DNA of 64,000 nucleotides, from contig CALSMJ010000004.1 of the NCBI GenBank assembly GCA_943787425.1, positions 372,001 through 436,000 of the forward strand, read 5' to 3'. Positions 7,030 to 16,199 of this stretch are shown piece after piece. Made by a program: the position numbers and the translations under genes. Below the pieces are notes generated by a model, which ran no database searches, had not been told where the DNA came from, and worked only from the letters and a program-made list of their open reading frames with translations. Position 1 is the stretch's first letter. Each line of letters starts with the position of its first letter. This stretch comes from an uncultured Pseudomonadales bacterium (lineage in GTDB: Bacteria > Pseudomonadota > Gammaproteobacteria > Pseudomonadales > Azotimanducaceae).

Positions 7030-9630
7030 ATGAACAGTCAGCAAATCAGAGAGGCATATCTCAAGTTTTTTGAGTCAAAGGGGCATACGGTGGTCGACTC
7101 GGCTTCTTTGGTCCCTGACAACGATCCGACTTTGCTCTTCACAAACTCTGGGATGGTTCAGTTTAAAGACGCTTTTGCGATGCTTGAAAACCGTGGTTAT
7201 ACCCGAGCAGTCAGCTGTCAACGCTGCGTGAGAGCAGGCGGTAAGCATAATGATCTCGATAACGTCGGCTACACCGCAAGACATCACACCTTTTTTGAAA
7301 TGTTAGGTAATTTTAGCTTCGGTGATTATTTTAAGGCTGAAGCCATTGAATTTGCGTGGACCTTTTTGACCGAAGTGGTTCAATTGCCGAAAGAGCGATT
7401 GTGGGTAACCATTCACGAGGGAGACGATGAGGCGCACGCTATTTGGGTAGACAAGATTGGATTTGATCCTGAAAGAATTTCTCGACTTGGCGATGAAGAT
7501 AATTTTTGGACGATGGGCGATACCGGTCCGTGTGGTCCCTCTTCTGAAATTTTCTATGACCATGGTCCCGAGATTCCGGGAGGCCCCCCCGGCTCCGAAG
7601 ATGGTGATTTGGATCGCTTCATTGAAATTTGGAACCTAGTGTTTACCCAATACGACAGAAGCGCCGATGGCACGCTGACGTCGCTGCCGAGTCCCTGTGT
7701 CGATACCGGGATGGGATTAGAGCGGGTCGCCGCGGTCCTGCAAGGGGTGCACAACAATTATGACACGGATTTGTTCCAGCCCCTTATCCGTAAAGCCGCT
7801 GAAATCTTGGCGATTGATGATTTGAATCATCCCTCGCTTAAGGTGATTGCAGATCATTTGCGCTCCTCTGTATTCCTAATCTGCGATGGTGTGTTGCCGT
7901 CCAACGAAGGCCGAGGGTATGTGATGCGTAGGATCATGCGTCGGGCCCTGCGTCATGGCCATGCGCTCGGCGCAACCAAACCCTTCTTTCATGATTTGGT
8001 TCCTGTGCTGGTTGCAGAGATGGGGGAGACCTATCCGATGCTGATCAAAACCAGGGAGCAGATTGAAAGAATTGTTTTAAAAGAAGAAACGCAATTTGCT
8101 CTGACCCTGGATCAGGGGATGCGCATATTGGACGAAGCCATAACAGGCCTTACGGATCAAGTCATCCCTGGTGCAATCATCTTTAAGCTTTACGATACCT
8201 ACGGATTTCCAGCCGATTTAACCGGGGATATTGCCCGAGAACGCAATTTACTGTTGGATATGCCGGGGTTCGAATCCGAGATGTCTCAGCAAAGAAATCG
8301 TGCGCGAGCAGCCAGTAAATTTCAGGGCGAAGGCGGCGAAGAATTCGAGATTGATGCCGAAACAGTCTTCCTAGGATACGAGACTTTGGACGTGACAGCA
8401 TCAGTTACTGCGATTCATGATGGCAATGGCTTTGTTGATAGCTGGTCAGGGCAAGGCGCTGTATCGGTGGTGCTGGATCAAACCCCATTCTACGCGGAAA
8501 GCGGCGGTCAAGTGGGTGACCGAGGCAGCTTGGTCGCAGGGGGGCTTGTGATGAGCGTGCTGGATACTAAGAAATCCGGCAAGGCCATCGTGCACTATTG
8601 CCAAAGTGAAAATGGTGTACTCGCAGTTGGCGATCCAGTGCGCGCGGTGGTTTCGCCGAGCGTTCGGCAAAACACCGCCCGTCACCATTCGGCGACGCAT
8701 CTGTTGCATGCGGCATTGCGCGTCGTACTGGGAGATCACGTCAATCAGCGTGGCTCACTGGTGTCTGCCGATCGGTTGCGCTTTGATTTTTCGCATTTTG
8801 AGGGCGTAACGGCCGAAGAACTGCAGGCGATAGAACATCTTTGTAATCAGGAGATTTTGAAAAACACCGCGATCTCAACCGAGGTGATGAGCGTTGACGC
8901 CGCAAAGGAACGCGGTGCCATGGCGCTGTTCGGTGAAAAATATTCAGAATCGGTCAGAGTGTTGACGATGGGGGATGGGTTCTCGATGGAACTTTGCGGC
9001 GGCACCCATGCGCTGAGAACGGGCGATCTTGGATTGCTGAGAGTCCTATCAGAACAAGGGATTGCCTCTGGGGTTCGCCGAATTGAAGCGGTCGTTGGCG
9101 AACAGGCGCTCAGTGCCATTGCAGAAACAGAAGCTTTCGCCAGCGCGGTCTCAGCCGCGCTTAAAACCGACCGAGGCGCAAGCTTAGCGCGCCTTGAACA
9201 AGTCATGGAACACAATCGACGCCTTGAGAAAGAGGTTGCGGCTTTAAATACTAAGCTGGTGAGTGCTGGATCTTTGGATACGGCAGATGCGGTGTTTGAG
9301 GTTCAGGGGGTACCCGTTTTAGTGAACCTCATTGATGGTGCGGATCCAAAAAGTCTTCCGGATGCCTTGGATCAGCTCAAAAACAAATTGGGCCGGGGCG
9401 TCGTCGTACTGGCTACAGCACAAGCGGATAAAATAGCCCTTGTGGTAGGCGTGACCAAGGATCTCACTGGGCGAGTGCATGCAGGTGAGCTGGTGAATCA
9501 TATTGCCCTGCAGGTCGGTGGTAAGGGTGGCGGGCGACCTGATATGGCTCGAGCAGGCGGGAGCGATGTGGCGGCACTACCAGCAGCGTTGGCGTCGGTT
9601 GAAGCGTATTTAATGACTCGTCTTGGCTAG
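7030..9630 (+). CDS. alaS: Alanyl-tRNA synthetase
   Basis: 866 residues, full length for bacterial AlaRS. Class II catalytic core motifs are seen near the N-terminus (LLFTNSGMVQFKDAF and RHHTFFEMLGNFSFGDYF), then the tRNA-recognition helices, the editing domain with HSATHLLHAALR and CGGTHA (the zinc-binding HxxxH and CxxxH sites), and the C-terminal DHHA1 domain ending with GGKGGGRPDMARAGG. It charges tRNA-Ala and hydrolyses mischarged Ser/Gly. A GGAGATAGGG stretch lies just before the ATG. Part of the conserved recA-recX-alaS-lysC-csrA run. Confidence 0.98.
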   Translation: MNSQQIREAYLKFFESKGHTVVDSASLVPDNDPTLLFTNSGMVQFKDAFAMLENRGYTRAVSCQRCVRAGGKHNDLDNVGYTARHHTFFEMLGNFSFGDYFKAEAIEFAWTFLTEVVQLPKERLWVTIHEGDDEAHAIWVDKIGFDPERISRLGDEDNFWTMGDTGPCGPSSEIFYDHGPEIPGGPPGSEDGDLDRFIEIWNLVFTQYDRSADGTLTSLPSPCVDTGMGLERVAAVLQGVHNNYDTDLFQPLIRKAAEILAIDDLNHPSLKVIADHLRSSVFLICDGVLPSNEGRGYVMRRIMRRALRHGHALGATKPFFHDLVPVLVAEMGETYPMLIKTREQIERIVLKEETQFALTLDQGMRILDEAITGLTDQVIPGAIIFKLYDTYGFPADLTGDIARERNLLLDMPGFESEMSQQRNRARAASKFQGEGGEEFEIDAETVFLGYETLDVTASVTAIHDGNGFVDSWSGQGAVSVVLDQTPFYAESGGQVGDRGSLVAGGLVMSVLDTKKSGKAIVHYCQSENGVLAVGDPVRAVVSPSVRQNTARHHSATHLLHAALRVVLGDHVNQRGSLVSADRLRFDFSHFEGVTAEELQAIEHLCNQEILKNTAISTEVMSVDAAKERGAMALFGEKYSESVRVLTMGDGFSMELCGGTHALRTGDLGLLRVLSEQGIASGVRRIEAVVGEQALSAIAETEAFASAVSAALKTDRGASLARLEQVMEHNRRLEKEVAALNTKLVSAGSLDTADAVFEVQGVPVLVNLIDGADPKSLPDALDQLKNKLGRGVVVLATAQADKIALVVGVTKDLTGRVHAGELVNHIALQVGGKGGGRPDMARAGGSDVAALPAALASVEAYLMTRLG

Positions 9631-9701
9631 TGCCAAAATCAAAAACTGGGGCTCGGGCTGATGCCTGAGTGACTAACGGTAAGGTATAAAGAGGGTTGAT
9701 C

Positions 9702-10946
9702 ATGGCGCGTTTTGTCATGAAGTTTGGGGGTACGTCGGTTGCGAATATTGCGCTCTTAGAGCGCATTGCTGACCGTGTCCAACAGGTTCAGAAAGCCGGT
9801 CATGAAGCGGTGCTCGTGGTGTCCGCAATGGGCCACGAAACAGATCGGCTCGTTACGTTGGCTGAAGCAGTCGACTTCCAATCGCTTGCGACGCGGCGGG
9901 AGTTGGACGTGCTGTTGGCAACGGGTGAGCAAGTTACAATCGCCCTGTTGGCAATGATGTTGTTAAAAAAAGGGCTCGCGGCCAAGTCGTATCAAGGTCA
10001 TCAAGTGCGAATACTCACCGATGATGCCCACAGCCGAGCGCGGGTTCTGAGCGTTGAAACCGAAGAACTCGAGCGTGATTTATCGCAACATATCGTGCCG
10101 GTCATAGCCGGTTTTCAGGGCGTGGCGCCCAATGGATGGACGACGACTTTAGGTCGTGGCGGCTCGGATACCACTGCGGTGGCCGTTGCCGCAGCATTGA
10201 ATGCCGATGAATGTCAGATTTTTACCGATGTCGATGGTGTTTATACGACCGATCCCAGAGTCGTGTCCGAGGCGCGCTGTATGACTCGGATTACCTTTGA
10301 AGAAATGTTGGAGCTGGCCAGTTCTGGTTCCAAGGTGTTGCACACGCGCGCCGTTGAGATTGCAAATAAGAACCAGGTTTCGCTCAGAGTGCTCTCTAGT
10401 TTCAATGAGGTTGCAGGAACGCTAATCACCACCGAGGATAATATTATGATGGAAGCGCCTTTGATTTCAGGAATCGCGTTTACCCGAGATGAAGCCAAGT
10501 TGACCTTGAGAGGCGTGAAAGATCAGCCCGGGATTGCCTCCAGCATCCTTGCACCCATTAGCGAGGCAAATATTGAAGTCGATATGATTGTTCAAAATAT
10601 CGGTGCAGATTTTAGTACTGACTTCACCTTTACCGTTGCGCGCGCAGATTTTGAATTAGCCCAATCTATTTTGACAGCGGTGTCCGAGCGAATCGGCGCG
10701 CAAGAAGTTTTGGGCGATGAACGAATCGCAAAGTTGTCGATCGTCGGGGTGGGTATGCGGTCCCACGCGGGGGTCGCCGCGCAGATGTTCGATATATTGG
10801 CGAATGAGTCGATAAATATTCAAATGATCTCAACCTCCGAGATTAAGATCTCCGTTGTGATCGATGAAAAGTACTTAGAGCTTGCGGTTCGCGCCCTGCA
10901 CGCAGGCTTTGGTCTCGAAGCCGATCCTGGTGCCGAATCGGTTTAA
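9702..10946 (+). CDS. lysC: Aspartokinase, monofunctional
   Basis: 414 residues catalysing the first step from aspartate to lysine, threonine and methionine. The N-terminal kinase domain begins with VMKFGGTSVANI and holds GRGGSDTTAVAVAAAL and the TDVDGVYTTDPR loop. Two ACT domains follow (about 265-330 and 345-410), which mediate feedback inhibition by lysine and/or threonine. I use the ATG at 9702, with GAGGG 6 bases upstream; the in-frame TTG at 9696 is an alternative. It lies 71 bp behind alaS and before csrA, an order shared with Pseudomonas. Confidence 0.96.
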   Translation: MARFVMKFGGTSVANIALLERIADRVQQVQKAGHEAVLVVSAMGHETDRLVTLAEAVDFQSLATRRELDVLLATGEQVTIALLAMMLLKKGLAAKSYQGHQVRILTDDAHSRARVLSVETEELERDLSQHIVPVIAGFQGVAPNGWTTTLGRGGSDTTAVAVAAALNADECQIFTDVDGVYTTDPRVVSEARCMTRITFEEMLELASSGSKVLHTRAVEIANKNQVSLRVLSSFNEVAGTLITTEDNIMMEAPLISGIAFTRDEAKLTLRGVKDQPGIASSILAPISEANIEVDMIVQNIGADFSTDFTFTVARADFELAQSILTAVSERIGAQEVLGDERIAKLSIVGVGMRSHAGVAAQMFDILANESINIQMISTSEIKISVVIDEKYLELAVRALHAGFGLEADPGAESV

Positions 10947-11235
10947 GGTCTTGTAGCCTGCCGTGGCTTTAAATGAGCGTTGTTTGCCGTGAGTGTCCGG
11001 CTTGGCCTGTCGCTTTGTCGACAAGATGGGGCGTCGGCTTCTTATTGCTTTTAAAAATGACATTCAAATCGTTCTCCAGCAGGTGACGATGCAAGCGCCC
11101 ATTAGGCTTTTTGTGGGCTCTGATGCTTTGAATTTCCCCCGTGTAAGGCGACTAGATTTCGGTTAGGATCGAAATAAAGCGTTGATTTCTGTTTTTCAGC
11201 AGCTAATCAAAGAGCGCAGGCCAAAGGAGGCTCGA

Positions 11236-11409
11236 TTGCTCATTCTCAGCAGAAAGGTGGGTGAAACGCTTGTCATCGGGGGGGAGATAGAGGTGACAGT
11301 GTTAGGCTCAAAAGGAAACCAAGTCCGTCTGGGTATCAAGGCGCCGAAAGACGTCTCGGTACACCGCGAGGAAATTCAAAAAAAAGTGCGCTCTGAATCA
11401 GAGGCGTGA
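11236..11409 (+). CDS. csrA: Carbon storage regulator CsrA/RsmA, TTG start
   Basis: 57-residue dimeric RNA-binding protein that controls translation at GGA motifs. The product (M)[14 protein letters not shown]...VHREEI is full length, with the conserved Arg of VHREEI. The start must be TTG at 11236: family members begin exactly here, and AAAGGAGG (11223-11230) sits 5 bases upstream. The frame is open to 11182, but the added residues do not belong to the family. The combination of a rare start codon with a near-perfect ribosome site suggests expression tuned at translation. Confidence 0.95.
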   Translation: MLILSRKVGETLVIGGEIEVTVLGSKGNQVRLGIKAPKDVSVHREEIQKKVRSESEA

Positions 11410-11723
11410 GGCGCCCCAGCTTTGATCAAGCGGGTTCGTTTTGGGACGGGCGACGGACCCTAGGGCGTTGGTTCCTCGATGTGAGCGCGATTGTCCTAAG
11501 CGCTATAATAGCGCGCCGCGCGCTCGTTGATGCGAGCACCGCCTAAGCGATCATTTTCTGAGCGGACAGTTTTTGAGCGGTAAGCTAAGCGGCTGCAAGG
11601 CTTTGGGTTGGCATGGATTTAGCGGGTCGCGCAAAAGGGAAGGCCCCAGTGCTGAATATAAGGCAACTTGATTCCGGCCTTCGTGCTCAGAAACCTACGC
11701 CATCAATGTTTTAGTAACAGACG
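11410..11723. other. Gene-free spacer after csrA
   Basis: 314 bp between csrA and the 3' end of the desaturase gene. It has a promoter-like TATAAT at 11504-11509 followed by a GC-rich palindromic stretch and a small hairpin (GCTCG / CGAGC near 11523-11538). tRNA genes often follow csrA in gammaproteobacteria; I find no tRNA fold here. A short RNA is possible but nothing shows it. Confidence 0.5.
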
Positions 11724-12614
11724 CTAACGGGTGACGCGCCGGATTAGGCTTGGATAACCCGTGATCAATAGATCAGGTGCCAGGTAGCCGTTATCGACGA
11801 GCATTTTGTGGAGCCTTGGTAGTCGATAAATGGGAACGGACGGTAGTAAGTGATGTTCAAGATGAAAGCCAATTTGATGCGGCGCGATCAAAAGTCGCTC
11901 CCACCATTGCGTCAAAATCGTTCGGGTATGGTCTCGAGGGTCGAGGCTTTGCCCGTTGGGCACAGCCGCATGCTCTCCAATTTGGCGCAGTCGTGTGCTC
12001 AACATATGGGTGGAGGTGAATGCGCCGACCCATAAGAGATAAAGCCAAGATTGGCCGAGGGCTGTAACCACGCCTAAAAGAGCGATATTGGTGATGAGTC
12101 CACCACGAACGACGCGTTGCCCTTCAGGGCTCAAAGTCCTGTAGCGGACGATCGAGCGTCCAATAGATCGAAGCCGGCGCCAGCCGGTTTGTCCGGAAAG
12201 ATCCCGCCAAACTTTGCGCCGAAAACTCTTTTTGCTGACCGGATAGGCGGCATAGTTTTTTAGATCTGGATCGTTGAGGGTTCCGGCAAGCTGATGGTGT
12301 TGTAAATGGCCCTTCATGTAATCGATTTTGCTTGAAAATACCCAATAGCCTGACAGCCAGCGGCCCACAAAATCGTTCAAGCGCTTCGATTCGAAAAAGG
12401 TTTGATGCCCGGTTTCATGAACAATAATCCCAAGGCTCAGTTGGCGACAGCCGATCACTAAGAGTGCCAACACGACGGTGATCGGGTTTGGCAGGAGCGC
12501 GGCCACGCCGAGCGCGCTTGCGATTAGGAGCCAATCCGAGAGGACTATGCGCCAGGCATGAGCGGAACTTTTTCGCGTAACTGCGCTTAATTGTTGTTGG
12601 GTTAAGCCGTGCAT
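11724..12614 (-). CDS. Membrane fatty acid desaturase / hydroxylase
   Basis: 296 residues with the three His boxes of the membrane di-iron family: HETGH (about 66-70), HLQHH (about 103-107) and HLEHH near the C-terminus, between hydrophobic segments. Such enzymes introduce a double bond or hydroxyl into acyl chains, carotenoids or similar lipids in the inner membrane; the exact substrate cannot be told. It is divergent from the cyclopropane-synthase-like operon across a 363-bp spacer, suggesting a shared role in remodelling membrane lipids. Confidence 0.85.
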   Translation of the reverse strand: MHGLTQQQLSAVTRKSSAHAWRIVLSDWLLIASALGVAALLPNPITVVLALLVIGCRQLSLGIIVHETGHQTFFESKRLNDFVGRWLSGYWVFSSKIDYMKGHLQHHQLAGTLNDPDLKNYAAYPVSKKSFRRKVWRDLSGQTGWRRLRSIGRSIVRYRTLSPEGQRVVRGGLITNIALLGVVTALGQSWLYLLWVGAFTSTHMLSTRLRQIGEHAAVPNGQSLDPRDHTRTILTQWWERLLIAPHQIGFHLEHHLLPSVPIYRLPRLHKMLVDNGYLAPDLLITGYPSLIRRVTR

Positions 12615-12721
12615 GTCAGCAGTATAGGGTGGTAGACATTGGGGTCAAGTGATCAGATGCGCTCCGGGGTGTCGGCGCGTTTCGCGAAATGAAGCGGGCG
12701 GGTGTGTCCGGGCAAGCGTCT

Positions 12722-12737
12722 GGTCAATAAAGTGACC
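12722..12737. promoter_or_regulatory. Inverted repeat GGTCAATAAAGTGACC, candidate operator
   Basis: Perfect 5-bp arms with a 6-base spacer, lying in the spacer between the divergent desaturase and FAD-oxidoreductase genes. I found no other obvious motif in this 363-bp region (12615-12977). A site here could control both transcripts; the cognate regulator is not encoded nearby. Confidence 0.4.
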
Positions 12738-12977
12738 TTATAGTGATGCGCCCCAGATCATCAGCCCGATAATTGGCGCGGCACCTGAGGAATGAACAAG
12801 GCCGAAAGCGCCGTGTGCGATGCGTCAGGGTACTGCTGAGTGCCTGAGCGAACTTGCGAGCTTAATATCGCCTTGCCCATAGAAACTTGGGCCGGTGAGG
12901 GGTTGTGATTCGATGCTCTGTCAGGCACAATGGATGCGTTTGTGTGGCGTAAAGTTTGGCTTTATAAAGGTTGTTCG

Positions 12978-14207
12978 ATGAAAAAAATTGCAATAGTGGG
13001 CGGCGGCATTTCGGGTTTGACCGTGGCCGAGCAACTTGCAGAACAATTTGAGGTCACGCTGTTTGAATTGAATGATTATTTGGGCGGGCATACTCAAACC
13101 CACCAGCTTGAAATTGAGGGGTGTTCGCGAGCAATTGATACCGGGTTTATTGTTTATAACGATCGCACCTACCCCAATTTTATGGCCCTACTGGCACGCT
13201 TGGGCTGCGAGGGTCAGCCGACTGAGATGAGCTTTAGCCTGAAGCGGCCAAACTTAGAATATAACGGTCATAGCCTCAAAACCCTATTTGCCCAAAAAAC
13301 CAACTTACTGCGGCCTCGATTCTGGAAGATGCTCCGGGATATTTTAAGGTTCAACCGCATCGCTCGTTTGGTACCTGCGAGTGATGCGGAACCGTTGATC
13401 GATTTTTGCCGGCGACAAAATTTTGGGGACGCCTTTATATTTGATTACTTAGTGCCGATGGCGGCGGCCATCTGGTCTACAGGCGATGAGGGTATCTTAG
13501 CGTTTCCAATCGGCATGCTGAGTCAGTTTTTTAATCATCATGGGTTGCTAGACTTAAAGAACCGCCCTCAGTGGTATGTCGTCCAGGGCGGCTCTGATCA
13601 GTATGTCAAAGTTATTCGGGATCGATTACAGGACCTGCGATTGGGCTGCCCTGTGCTTGCCGTCACGCGCGAAAAATCCCGAGTTTTGGTGACGACTGAG
13701 GCGGGGGTGGAGGCCTTTGATGAGATTGTTTTTGCCTGCCACTCAGGACAGGCGCTCGCGGTATTGACGGATGCTTCATCGGCGGAGCGCGAAGTCCTTG
13801 GTGCGATGGGATATTCGCGCAACGAAGTGGTTCTGCATCAAGACACAAGTGTCATGCCGGTGCGGCCCAAGGTTTGGGCAAGTTGGAACTATCATGCGCC
13901 GCTCGGTGCGAGCCGGGCGAGTCTGACCTATTATATGAATCGGTTACAGGGCTTTGAATCGAATCAACCGGTACTGGTGACGCTCAATGATGTCGGCAGC
14001 ATTGATGAGAGCCTAGTGTTGAAACGCCTGCATTACGAACATCCCGTGTTTGATGCGGCGATGCTGAAAGCGCAAGGCCGTCATGCTGAGATCTCAGGCA
14101 TCGATCGGACCCATTACTGTGGTGCATATTGGCGGTATGGTTTTCATGAAGACGGCGTTGTCAGTGGCCTGCGGGTGGTAGAGGCTTTGGTTGCCAATGG
14201 TGCTTGA
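12978..14207 (+). CDS. FAD-dependent amine-oxidase-like oxidoreductase of the cfa cluster
   Basis: 409 residues. An N-terminal dinucleotide-binding motif (IAIVGGGISGLTVAEQL) is followed by the second FAD motif around LNDYLGGHTQTH and by the C-terminal region typical of the NAD/FAD-binding protein found before DUF1365 and cfa in many proteobacteria. The natural reaction is not established; the family groups with desaturase/oxidase-like flavoproteins. I start at ATG 12978 because MKKIAIVGGG is the family's N-terminus and AAAGG lies upstream; the frame is open to 12930. The next gene overlaps it by 11 bases. Confidence 0.88.
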   Translation: MKKIAIVGGGISGLTVAEQLAEQFEVTLFELNDYLGGHTQTHQLEIEGCSRAIDTGFIVYNDRTYPNFMALLARLGCEGQPTEMSFSLKRPNLEYNGHSLKTLFAQKTNLLRPRFWKMLRDILRFNRIARLVPASDAEPLIDFCRRQNFGDAFIFDYLVPMAAAIWSTGDEGILAFPIGMLSQFFNHHGLLDLKNRPQWYVVQGGSDQYVKVIRDRLQDLRLGCPVLAVTREKSRVLVTTEAGVEAFDEIVFACHSGQALAVLTDASSAEREVLGAMGYSRNEVVLHQDTSVMPVRPKVWASWNYHAPLGASRASLTYYMNRLQGFESNQPVLVTLNDVGSIDESLVLKRLHYEHPVFDAAMLKAQGRHAEISGIDRTHYCGAYWRYGFHEDGVVSGLRVVEALVANGA

Positions 14208-14925
14208 CGCGGCGATCTATGAAGGGACGCTGACCCATGTCAGGGGTAAACCGAAAGCGCATCGTTTTGATTATAACTTTGCAACCTTCTATTGTGACCT
14301 TGAGGCCATTCCAGCGCTGTGCGCGCGCTCGCGATTATTATCCTTTGAGCGATTCAACTGGGTGAGCTTCCACCGGCAAGATTATCTGCCTTCGTCTCGG
14401 ACACTTCGAGATGAGGTCATTCATCAAATCAAGGAAAAGACTGGGACAACGTTTTCTGGACAGATTGCTTTGCTTGCGAATTGGAGATCCTTTGGCACTT
14501 TAATGAATCCCATTGCCTTGTTTTACTGCTTTGAAGAGGACCAATTGATTCAGGTGGTTGCGGAAGTGCACAACACGCCTTGGAATGAGCGTTACGTTTA
14601 CGTGGTGCCGATAAGCGCTGACATGGCATCCCGAAAACAATTCCACGTTTCGCCATTCATGCCGATGAATACCGAATACCACTGGCAACTATCGTCGCCC
14701 GACGCCTGCTGCCGCGCCCAGATACAAGTCAGTCGGGTGGGACAGGTTTTTTTTAGCGCCAGTTTCAGCCTCGTTGCACAGCCCTTTTCGTCAAAGAATA
14801 TCAGGCAGTATTGTTTGACCCGCCCATTTAACACGGTGCAGGTAATCGGTAGAATTTATTGGCAAGCCTTTAGATTGTTTTTAAAGCAAGTGCCTTTTTA
14901 CAGCCACCCAAAACAGAATCAATAG
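14197..14925 (+). CDS. DUF1365 family protein
   Basis: 242 residues beginning ALDA-like (VLDAAIYEGTLTHVR) with the family features HRFDYNFATFYCDLE, NPIALFYCF and VHNTPWNERYVY. The biochemical role is unknown, but the gene nearly always sits between the FAD oxidoreductase and a cyclopropane-fatty-acyl synthase homologue, so a part in the same lipid modification is likely. ATG at 14197 overlaps the previous gene; GTG at 14200 and TTG at 14191 are alternatives. Eight bases separate it from the methyltransferase gene. Confidence 0.88.
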   Translation: MVLDAAIYEGTLTHVRGKPKAHRFDYNFATFYCDLEAIPALCARSRLLSFERFNWVSFHRQDYLPSSRTLRDEVIHQIKEKTGTTFSGQIALLANWRSFGTLMNPIALFYCFEEDQLIQVVAEVHNTPWNERYVYVVPISADMASRKQFHVSPFMPMNTEYHWQLSSPDACCRAQIQVSRVGQVFFSASFSLVAQPFSSKNIRQYCLTRPFNTVQVIGRIYWQAFRLFLKQVPFYSHPKQNQ

Positions 14926-14933
14926 GGAACATT

Positions 14934-16199
14934 ATGACGATCAGTAATGATCACAGCAGGGTCATAACCGGTGACAAGAACCTAGCGTTCAGTTTTTGGC
15001 GGCAACGAATCCTGGCCGTGTTATCGAAAATCGTGATCGGCCGATTACAGCTTTATGAGGCGGATGCGCTGTTGCTAGACGCGGGGTCCACCGCAGAGCA
15101 AGAGCCGATAACAGTGACCATCGTGTCGCCAAAGGCCTATCAATCAATGGCGTTAGGCGGCTCTCTCGGCGCAGCCGAGGCCTATATGGACGGTGATTGG
15201 ACGTGTTCAGACCTGCTTGCCACGCTCGAATTGTTTTTAAAGAATCGTCAGGTATTGGGTGACTTGGATGGCGGTTGGGCCCTCATCAAAAAGCCGATGT
15301 TGCGCTTGCAGCATTGGTTTAATCGGGATACGCCCGCGCAAAGCAAGCGCAATATCGCTGCACATTACGATCTTGGGAATCGCTTTTTTGAGCAGTTCCT
15401 GGATCACACAATGATGTACTCTTCAGGCTATTTTCAGGATACAACCCAATCGATGGGTACAGCGTCAGAACAGAAAATGGATCTGATCTGCCAAAAACTT
15501 AAGCTGTGCGCCTCGGACCACCTTTTAGAAATTGGCACGGGCTGGGGTGGTTTTGCGTGTTTTGCTGCGCGAAAGTATGGTTGTCGAGTCACCACAACGA
15601 CGATTTCAGAGGCGCAGTTTCAAAAAGCGAGGGCGCGTGTTGCCGATGCGCGTCTTGAGGACCGAGTCACCTTACTGCAATCCGATTATCGAAGCCTTGA
15701 AGGTCGATATGACAAGCTCGTATCCATCGAGATGATCGAAGCCGTAGGCCTAGACTATTTGCCGCAGTTCTTCGAGGTGTGCGCAAAATTGCTCAAGCCC
15801 GGTGGCAGCATGTTGCTGCAGGCCATAACGATTGCGGAACAACAATTTGAGTCTGCTAAGCGTTCGGTCGATTTCATACAACGTTATATTTTTCCTGGCG
15901 GCGCTTTGGCGAGTGTCAAAACGTTGGTAGAGGAGAGCGCTGCCGAGCGAGCGGGATTTAGATTGTATGGGCTTGAAGATTTAACGCCACACTATGCTTT
16001 GACCATGGCGCGATGGCGTGACGCCTTCGAGACAAATCTAGCTGAAATACAGGCGTTGGGATTGTCCGAGACCTTCCTTCGCATGTGGCGTTATTATTTT
16101 TGCTATTGCGAGGCAGGGTTTCGGCAGCGCGCAATTGGCTGTGTTCATATGCAGCTGCATTTACCAGGGTTTCAACTAGAGGTGGCAGCGCATGATTAA
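14934..16199 (+). CDS. cfa: Cyclopropane-fatty-acyl-phospholipid synthase family methyltransferase
   Basis: 421 residues, the full two-domain architecture of Cfa: an N-terminal lipid-binding region (about 1-140) and a C-terminal SAM methyltransferase with LLEIGTGWGGFACFAARKYG. The segment HYDLGNRFFEQFLDHTMMYS is the family's bicarbonate/substrate region. It transfers a methylene or methyl group from SAM to the double bond of membrane phospholipids. Paralogues in this cluster type often make branched, unsaturated-methyl or furan precursors and not true cyclopropanes, so the product is uncertain. It overlaps the next gene by 8 bases. Confidence 0.87.
   Translation: MTISNDHSRVITGDKNLAFSFWRQRILAVLSKIVIGRLQLYEADALLLDAGSTAEQEPITVTIVSPKAYQSMALGGSLGAAEAYMDGDWTCSDLLATLELFLKNRQVLGDLDGGWALIKKPMLRLQHWFNRDTPAQSKRNIAAHYDLGNRFFEQFLDHTMMYSSGYFQDTTQSMGTASEQKMDLICQKLKLCASDHLLEIGTGWGGFACFAARKYGCRVTTTTISEAQFQKARARVADARLEDRVTLLQSDYRSLEGRYDKLVSIEMIEAVGLDYLPQFFEVCAKLLKPGGSMLLQAITIAEQQFESAKRSVDFIQRYIFPGGALASVKTLVEESAAERAGFRLYGLEDLTPHYALTMARWRDAFETNLAEIQALGLSETFLRMWRYYFCYCEAGFRQRAIGCVHMQLHLPGFQLEVAAHD

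Noticed and set aside
11504-11560. Short RNA gene after csrA, from a TATAAT and hairpin
   Set aside because: A -10-like box and a small hairpin are too little; no terminator or conserved GGA hairpins typical of Rsm RNAs are seen.
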